DNA of 64,000 bases, from assembly GCA_017654935.2 (NCBI GenBank), contig CM065699.1:47891456-47955455 (forward strand). The letters are read 5' to 3'. Position numbers and translations under genes: made by a program. Of the stretch, positions 40,697-50,634 are shown piece by piece (the first letter of the stretch is position 1; the number at the start of each line of letters is the position of its first letter). The stretch comes from Phymorhynchus buccinoides (Eukaryota > Mollusca > Gastropoda > Neogastropoda > Raphitomidae). A model generated the notes under the pieces. It saw only the letters and a list, made by a program, of their open reading frames with translations. It had not been told where the DNA came from and did no database searches.

Positions 40697-43600
40697 GCGT
40701 GCACGTGCGTGTGTGTGTTCAGGCATTTTTGTTGTTTTTTCCGAAAACATTTTACTCGCCCGAACAAATTTTGTTCGGGCAAGTAAAATTTTTAAGTTAC
40801 TCGCCCGGGGGGGTAGTGAAATTTGTTTAATTTGGCCAGCCCTGAACACAATGATGCGAAACAGAAAGTATGTTTATCAACAAGACAGTCTTCAAGAAAA
40901 CACTTGTTGCTTTTCATTTGTCAATGAAAATTATATGAACATGCACAAGAATTGAATGTTGCTGTATTTGAAAATGTCTTAATCCGTGCTAACCTGCAAC
41001 GAGATCGCAGGACATGCGCACAACGCTTCGTTACTAAGGTAACGGGATATCGCAGGTGAACTTAAAAAAATCATAGTTCATAGGTCAACAGTCATGCGCG
41101 GTTCAAAGTGGTATAAAAGTATTCCTCTACAGTCCCTTAATAGTTTTCAACCAATGAAATGACTTCTAGTCTATTTTAAGAACGACAATGAATGAAAGCG
41201 AGTCACTACCCCCCTCTTTGTCTTCTTTGTCATGATTTTTTGAAAAACGTCATTAATTGGCCAGTAATGAAAAATTTACTTTGGAACTTTAACAGACGTT
41301 AACTTTTATTATTATAAATAATGCCACAAATTTTCAAAACTGTACCATTAAGCATTCTGTTAACAATAATTTTGATAAAACGAATGTAAACCTGGCTAGT
41401 GTTGAGCGGTTGTGAAGGGAAACATTCGGCCAGCATATAGTGAATTACGCCATGATCACTTGTGGCGGTACTATAGCCGATGAAGTTTAACCGAGGTGTG
41501 CTTACTGCTACACCTATCTGTATTGCTAAAAAAATCAGGACTTTACTGGTGGGGCACTGCCTCCAGGCATTGCCTCCAGTATTGTTCCCACCATCTTTGT
41601 ATCTACAAATGTCCCATATGTGTCTGTTCCAGACCGAGAGGACGTAAAACACCATTTTTCATTCATTCAGAGTGAGTTAAGCATTTTGTTTAATTCAGAG
41701 TAATTTCGTCCCTTAACAGACGGAAAAAAACCCCACCCAAAAAACATACCATCATCAGAGAAGTTACACGCCGTCACTAATCCATCATGGCTGCCTTTCA
41801 GTAATGTGGGCCCTTTAGATCTGAGATGGACACACACATACAAAAATGTACCAGGTATTGTATCTGATGATGATGCATACCAGTATTTTCAATAAACTAT
41901 ACCCGTTTCTAATAATCTTCCTGCTCTTTGAAATCTCTCGGATCCTAGAGAGCCGAGGCCTTGGCCGGTTGGTTAGAGTTGCCGCTCGTAATCCAAAGGG
42001 TTTGCGGGTGCGGTGGGTTCGAACCTGGCTGGTCACGGTGTTGTGTCCTTGGGAAAAATGCTTTACTCCTATTTCCTGGTCCTTTGGATGAGACCTAAAA
42101 CCGAGGTCCTGTGTGCGAATGCACGCACAAGATCTTGCACGCACGTTAAAGCCCATTCCACTATTCGGTATGAGTAGGCCGTGTGTGCCGGTGGAATGGA
42201 TGACACGAACTCACAAAGCATGCATCCTGTGCGCCAATTGCAGTCTAAGCGAAGACTTTGGGCGTGGGGCAGGATAAACATGAAGACTTTGGGCGTGGGG
42301 CAGGATAAACATGAAGACTTTGGCGTGGGGCAGGATAAACATGAAGACTTTGGGCGTGGGGCAGGATAAACATGAAGACTTTGGGCGTGGGGCAGGATAA
42401 ACATGAAGACTTTGGGCGTGGGGCAGGATAAACATGAAGACTTTGGGCGTGGGGCAGGATAAACATGAAGACTTTGGGCGTGGGGCAGGATAAACATGAA
42501 GACTTTGGGCGTGGGACAGGATAAACATCCCCAATCGGAAGAAGAAGAAGAGAGAAAACCTTTTCATTAGACAACATTCTTTTTTACCTTCGTTCATATC
42601 TGTGTTTTATTATGTCAGTAGAGCTTGTTCTTGTTGCTTTTTAATCGAAGTTCGAAAAAAACAAGCCGTATTTATGTCATTGTGATAACCCAATCAGGCT
42701 AACCAGCATCTGTAAGACGCAAAAGACTTTGAAAGATGATTGTCCTCCATGGGGATACCGGGGGGGTGGGGGGGGGTGGGGGGGTGGTCTTTCGCACAAA
42801 TAGTTCCCCAAACTTCTGGAAGTTCTGTGCTTGTAACTTCCTATAATCTGTCACTCTCTTTGACTCTGCCTTTTCCCTTTGCTTACTGTCATTTACTATC
42901 TTTCTGCCTTTCTGGTCCATTCTCCTGCCTTTGTTCTAGAAACTTTTGCAAAGATTTTCTCCAGCTGAAGACAGATATGCTGGGCCTAACTGTTTCCTAA
43001 CGGCATTTCACACATCGGCGCTCATAATTGACAGGAAACTGTCTGGGTTGTTGTTGTCTTACCCTGGCTTAAAGACTCCAGGAATCATCCCCAACAGTGG
43101 GAACACTTGAACACTATGGTACAAATGCACCAGCCAGGGATGAGAACATTACGTGTGTGACCGTTTTTGATTACCTCGCCACGTGGGCTGCCACACTCTG
43201 ACTTCGGAGGATTTTAGACTGATGATGTTATGCTGGGAGCTTGTCATGGCTTAGGACAATCCCCGCACAACTGTGCAGAACATAACAACATTTTGATGTA
43301 GCCTTGGTGTTCTAGCTTATACTGGTCTGACACAGCCTCATGCCAAGGCGTAACTGTCTGAGTTATTGATGAGTAAGAAGAAAGATGATCTTGACAAATT
43401 AAAAAGAAAAAAAAGGGACAACTGTACCTGTACATGCCCGTAGATATGTCCCAGATGTGGATGGTTTTGTCCCATGATGCCGTAGCAAACTTACGCTCAT
43501 CTGCCGTGATGGAGCAGCTAGAGATACCGTTATCGTGGCCTCTGAAATGCAAAAAACCCCAAAACAACATAAGTTTCAGAAATGGGGGGGGGGGGGGGGG

Positions 43601-44097
43601 GGACAGTGAGCAGAGGGTCACCCAGAGTCATGACCTGGGTGTGGCCCGGCCACCTTAGAGTGTAAGGAGTTCAAGGCCGAAACACTTGATTGAGGGGGGG
43701 CTTCTTCTCTGAAGACCTTCTGCTGTCCGGCTCTCCAAAGAGTTTCTTTTCACTTTGCTTATTATAACGGTTTCTCAATCATTGCATAAACAGTTAATAT
43801 TTTAAATTTCATTTTGCCGCAAAAGGGCAGGTCAATAATATATAGCGTAGCTGTTGTGGCTTCTGGAAAAAATTGAATGTCATGTTTACGCTCATCTGCC
43901 GTGATGGAGCAGCTAGAGATACTGTCCGAAGTCTGACCGGTGGGCCTATTGTTTTGTTTGCTCATGTTATTGGATTTTTGTTTCATGTTTTTATTTCATT
44001 TCAATTGTGTGTAAAGCGCTCTGTAGCCTACATAGTAGGATGGGCGCTATATAAATTTGTCCTCATTATTATTATTATTATTTGTGCTGAGATAACA

Positions 44098-44154
<57 letters not shown>

Positions 44155-44392
44155 TGAACACACTCACATATTCTCTCTCTCTCGCTCTCTCATAATTATA
44201 TTTGATCAAAGAAACCACAAACACCACTAACTGTGTATACTTTTTGAAGGTAGCTCTGTGCTGTGAAAAGAATAAAATAAGATTGTGCTGGTTTACTTTT
44301 TGTCCCAATGGGGGACAGATAGTGTATGAGCATGGTACCGTTTTATAATTATATGCTCTTGCTTTCTCTCTCTCTCACACACACACATGCAT

Positions 44393-44486
<94 letters not shown>

Positions 44487-44541
44487 CTCACTCCAGTTTG
44501 ATTGTACAGAGCTCTGCCTTGAGGTAGTAGAATTTGGCCAT

Positions 44542-44582
<41 letters not shown>

Positions 44583-44813
44583 CACACACTACTCACTCCA
44601 GTTTGATTGTACAGAGCTCTGCCTTGAGGTAGTATAATTTGTCAGTGTACACACACACCTCCACACACACACACTACTCACTCTAGTTTGATTGTACACT
44701 GTCTTGAGGTAGCATAATTTGGCCGTGTACACACACACATACGCATACGCACATATACACACACACACTACTCACTCCAGTTTGACTGAGGAAGTAGAAT
44801 TTGGTCATCGTGT

Positions 44814-44844
<31 letters not shown>

Positions 44845-47800
44845 ACTCACTCCAGTTTGACTGTGCAGGTCTCCGTCTTGAGGTCGTAGATTTTGGCTGT
44901 GCGGTCTGTGGACGTTGTTATAACTCTAGTGTCATCAGGAGAGAAACAGCAAGACGTCAGCTGCTTTTTGTGATAGTCTGAAAACACGATCATCAAGTTC
45001 AACTTCAAGTAAACTTTATTATCTCAATACTGAGAAATTTACATTGGCTGCAAAAATAAAATCACAACATTAAAACACATAAGATATTGAAATTAATTAA
45101 GGGTTGAAAAATACAAAAATCACATTGCTGAAACAAACACTCCAACCATATTGCACACACTAAATTAACTAATTTATAAACAAGAATCACCTAGCTGAGA
45201 AACGAATATGCCATCCGTATTGCACACACAAAGTAACGCATCTATGGCTTGTACCCATGTGTCGTCATATCCGGCCACAAGGAGCGCTCCATAGTATGGG
45301 AGAGACCGCCATCTTAGTCAGTAACTTTGTTTGAAAAATGCCAGATCGATGCTGTTTACACACAAATCTGACTAAGATGGCGACACTTCCGTTGGAAGGG
45401 TCGAGATGCGCACGCAGGTGAGCGGGAGCCATATACCAGTTAAGAATACATAAATCTTAAAATAGTTTTATAATTCATAACAGAGTACTTTATTTGGTTA
45501 AAACTACTGGGTTTTGATCAGAACAGCTCAAGTTTAAAGTTGCAAGAACATATACATCTTATATTCTTAGATCCCATAATAATTCATTAACAGAGTATGA
45601 TTAAAATGCAAAAGAGAAGTAAATGAAAATATAGGATACTGATTAACAACAGGTTAAGTTAAAGATTGTAAGAACATATACATCATAAATCAGTTATTAC
45701 TTCATGGAGTATGATTAAGAACAGCAGTATAACAACACTCACACACGTTCACTTCCAATGGACGGACATGCTGAAATTCATTTTGTAAAAAAAGAAACCA
45801 TTTCACAGAATAAACCATGAATTTAAAAGCTTAATGGACCTGGGAATAAAATATTTCTGTCCTCAAATGTTCAGTTTTAAAGTCCTGTAACAATGCCTTA
45901 ATTGATGGTAGGAGTTCATAATAATGGGCCTCACCTTGGCTTAAGGCTGTGTCAGACCAATTGACATAGGCTAGAACACCAAGGCTACATCAAAAAAATG
46001 TTGCTATGCTCTGCATAGTTATGCAGGGATTGTCTTTAGCCATGGCAAGCTCCTAGCATAACATCATCAGTCCAAAATCCGCCAAAGTCAGAGTGTGGCT
46101 GCGCATGTGGCGGGGTAATCAAAAACGGTCACATATGTAATGTTCTCATCCCTAGCTGGTGCATTTGTACCATACTGTTCAAGTGCTTCGGCTGTTGCGA
46201 TGATCCCTGGTGGTTTTTGTAGCCAGGGTACAACAACGACAACAACAACAGCATACACGTACCAACTGATCTTGTTCGAGTTTAGGGCTTGTACACATTT
46301 ACGAAAACTTCCGCACAGAACCCCATCCGCAATTAAAGCAAAAGAAAGGACAAGATAAGCGGATGGATTTTTGCATATAATGTGCACACCCCTTCATATT
46401 TCTGTTGTTGTTGTTGTTCCCTGGCTTAAAGACTCCAGGGATCATCCCAGCAGCTGAAGCAATGGTCAACCTATGGCGATATTTTTCACGCCAGAGGGCA
46501 GTCAATGCACTAGGGGCTTATCACGCGATTTTCTTACTTGGGCGTAGTGAGAGAGAGAGAGTGATGGTAGGACCACTCACTGTCTCTCTCTCTTTTTATT
46601 TGTTACTTCCAGATTTATTAAATTTTTTTTTTTTTAGCCCCAAATCCGGATACAGCTGTTTCTATGCATGTGTACACAGCATAAACGTAGACATAAGAGT
46701 TTTATTTGTTTTGATTTTATCATATATTACTTAAAAAGCATAAAAATGTGTCAAATTATGTGATTTGATATGCCGTTTCCATGGAAACCATAAATTATTT
46801 TTTTTATGTTTATTTCCTCGATTTCTCAGTTTTCTGTTTTTGCACCAAAATGTGTATTTCAAAAGATCACTCCATCTTTAATAATCTAGATAGAGCATTC
46901 AAATTTGGCATGGTGTTTGTTTATATACATATCTTCAAATTTACAACACGATTTCTCTGTATCTTGTAAACTTTTCTATTTATCCCATCTAAAAGTTTCA
47001 TGTGAACCAGATTTTCTGAAGAAAATAAGGGACATATATTAAAATATTCGTTAAAAATTCTAAATTGTTTCAATTTGAAAATAGCCCTGTAAATGTTAGA
47101 AAACATTGCCTATAATCAATATAAAAAAACCGAATCAAAATATTTGCAATACTTTTTGAGTTTTATTCTTTCAAACATTTGTTGTTTGCGGCCATCTTGG
47201 ATGGTTTCCATTAAAACGGCATATCAAATCTTTAATTCGACAAATTTGTATGCTTTTTAAGTAATATATGATAAAATCAAAACAAAATAACCCCTAAACT
47301 TCAAAACAAGTAATGATTTTGGATCAATTTGAACCCCCATGTCTGGTATTTCAGGGATGAAAAATGGCTGGTGGTGAAAGGGTTAATGTCCTGGGCTCAC
47401 TTTTGATCTGATGGACCACTTCCCCCGAAGCCAGGTCATAGACGAAGAGCTGGGCGAACAGATCGGATCCCACACACAGCAGTCTGCCGCTGTGGGAGAT
47501 CTTACAGCACGTCAGGATGTCTGGGTGGCTGGACGTCCACAGGATAATAGGCATCACGATCATGAGGTGTTTATTTGTCCATAATACATAATAACACACA
47601 TGGACAGCAGTCTGCCGCTGTGGGAGATCTTACAGCACGTCAGGATGTCTGGGAGGATGTCCAATGGAAAATAGGCATCACAATCACTATAGCGTTTATG
47701 AAAATGCCATACATTAACCCTTTCACAGCCAGCCATATATCTAATCAGCAAACGCATTTCCAAAAGAATATATCAACTTGCAAGAATAAAAAGATTTTTG

Positions 47801-48446
47801 AATCGTGCACGCACGAAAAAGCTTTCTTCTGCACATATCTTATCCCTTATAAATTATGCATCAAAATAGCAGCGAAACAAATCTGAATCCTTAAATCGTT
47901 TACACAACTGAGCAATAAAATTCTACAGTTGAAGTCCAGTTCACTCACTAAATGTGATTACAAATCTTTAAACATCCTGCCATTTAGTGACATAGGTGTT
48001 ATATCACTGTGGTGTATGCATGTACACGTTTGAATGGAATAGCCCCTAAGAAAATCACCCAACATTTTGTTAGCAACGAAAGCAGACATACACACAAACT
48101 TTCTTTTCCCAGACCCCGTAATAATCTTTATAAATCTAGTTTATTGTACTCCGGCTGTACGGCGGATAACAAGGTCTTTTAATTTAAAATCGTGTACATC
48201 AAGACAGACATTTATGAAAGCACTTCTGGAATTTCATATGTTAGAAACCCTATGAATTAGTCTCTAACTTTAGAAATCTAGCACCTATTCCGTCGGGATA
48301 TGTCCTTTTAATTGATACTTTACAATTCTTTATACTTTGATTGTTCTTTGCTTTGTTCCATTGTGTCCAGGAATTGTTAATATGGGTGATGGGGAGGAAA
48401 TGAAATGGGGAAGACACAACCACATTCACTTCAATATCCCCATTTA

Positions 48447-48477
<31 letters not shown>

Positions 48478-48833
48478 CTCTCTCTCTCTCTCTCTCTGAC
48501 TCTCTCTCTCTCAATAGAGTTATTTCAATGCGTTAGATTATTAGGCTAATGTTTAGTAGTTTGGAATGAGATGTTTTGCATGTTTATTTTGTCGAGTTGC
48601 TTTCGTATTACTTTTCATTCTGACAGGATGAAAAAAAAGATCAAGCTTACTCCTTTATCCTCAATAAAGATCATTTTGACGACTTGAGACTGGGCACAAC
48701 AGACACACACACACACACACACACACACACAGCAGTCTGCCGCTGTGGGAGATCTTACAGCATGTTCAGGATGTCTGGGTGGCTGGATGTCCACTGGAAA
48801 ATAGGCATCACAATCACTTCAGGTGTTTATGCT

Positions 48834-48884
<51 letters not shown>

Positions 48885-49917
48885 CTGCCGCTGTGGGAGA
48901 TCTTACAGCACGTCAGGATGTCTGGGTGGCTGGCCGTCCTCTGGAAAATAGGCATCACAATCACTTCAGGTGTTTATCTCCTGACACACACACACACACA
49001 CACACAGTCTGCCACTGAGGGAGGTCTTACAGCATGTCAGGATGTCTGGGTGGCTGGCTGTCCACTGAAAAATAGGCATCACAATCACTTCAGGTATTCA
49101 TGCTCAAATAACGGAAGCACATTGATTTCACACACACACACACACGCACACACGCACTCACAGAGCAGTAGACAAGTGTGGGAAATCTTACAGCAGGTCA
49201 GGATGTCTGGATTACTGGACGTCCACTGGAAAATAGGCATCAGGATCAGTCCAGTACTTTAAGCAATGCTCTCTCTCTCTCACACACACACACACCATTA
49301 AAAAAAGTGTTCAGCAAAAGTTGTGATCGAAGTTCAATTCTAAAAACTAATGGGAATTTGACATTATACGCCACTACAGTAATCACTTACATAATGCATT
49401 TACTTAATTCCATGCATGCCTTTTTCTTCTTTTTTTTTTACTTGACTTTGATGGGCGTAAAAAGTATAAGTCTCCGGGTTCACAGTAGACGCAGTAAGTT
49501 GTCCCACCAAAACCCTCATAAGTGGAAGAAACAAGGATAAAAGTGTACGCATAATGGGAAAATTCCGACACGTGCGCAAATCTTTTCCCTTCTTTGTTTC
49601 ACTTATTTATGGATTGCGCACGGGTTTCCGCATGGAATATCCGCTTATGTGTGTGCACGGCCTTAGCCAGAAGAACAGAAAACGACATTACTCACAATGC
49701 GTTGTCCAGTCTCCATGTCCCAGTAGTGCAGGTACTTGTCCCACCCACAGCTCACAAACCTGCACACACACAAACCAGCAAGCATTGACGAATGAATTAA
49801 TGCATTAAAAAAAAATAATGCAATATAGTTTACAGGGGGGTGGTGCCCAATGGAGGGTTGTTGTCCATGTTTTTTTGGGGAGGTTGCCAAACGCAAGAGA
49901 TCACACACATGCATACA

Positions 49918-49964
<47 letters not shown>

Positions 49965-50603
49965 ACACATATGCACACAAACACACACAGATACACACAC
50001 ACACACACCTGGAGCCATCTTAAAATCAGTGGGCATCGGCAGCGTTAATACTGTGAGCGGTCGATCACACACTCACACATCTGTGTTCAATTGTACCTTC
50101 AAAACCAGGCGGTCAGAATCAGCGCACTAAACATGCCTCTAGAGTTTTAGAGAGTCGTATTTGAAGGAGTCTCTCTTTAACTCTTCCACTTCCAGTCGGG
50201 GTAGTGGGTGGATGCCTCGTGTCTCCATACGACCCCGCCCCCTTCCCGTGGGGATACCAGGGGGTCTTTTGTAAAAATAGTTCCCCCCACCTTCTGGAAG
50301 TTCTGTGCTTGTAGCTTCCTCTAATCTGCCACTCTCTTTGACTCTTGCCTTTCCCCTTAGCTTTCCATCATCTACAATCTTTCTGACTTACGTCAGACTT
50401 CATCCTTAAAAAAAAAAAAAAAATCTTCCAAATAATTTTTCTCCTTTGAGCTCCTCCGAAATCGGAATGTGTCGGCTGTACGCAGCGGGGAGACCAGTGA
50501 AAGCTGAAAACCAGTCACATATCTACCTTACCCATTATGGCCATATAAGCAGAAGAAGAAGAGCGTCATAGACGTGCATGTATCTGTAAGTAAGGATTTA
50601 CAC

Positions 50604-50634
<31 letters not shown>

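Larger units (their letters stand above)
39459..40847. mobile_element. hAT-like element with nested insertions
   Basis: Ends 'cagggctggcccaaac' and 'tttggccagccctg' are inverted and resemble hAT termini. I see no clear 8 bp target duplication. Inside lie family B (39538-39850), a piggyBac-like MITE (40207-40451), a poly-C run and a GT tract. Confidence 0.6.
41535..48371. repeat. Right arm of the inverted duplication
   Basis: Reverse complement of 1-6885. This arm lies inside the complete WDR88-like gene, covering intron 3 to intron 7, so it sits in continuous gene context, whereas the left arm ends at a scaffold gap. Confidence 0.95.
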
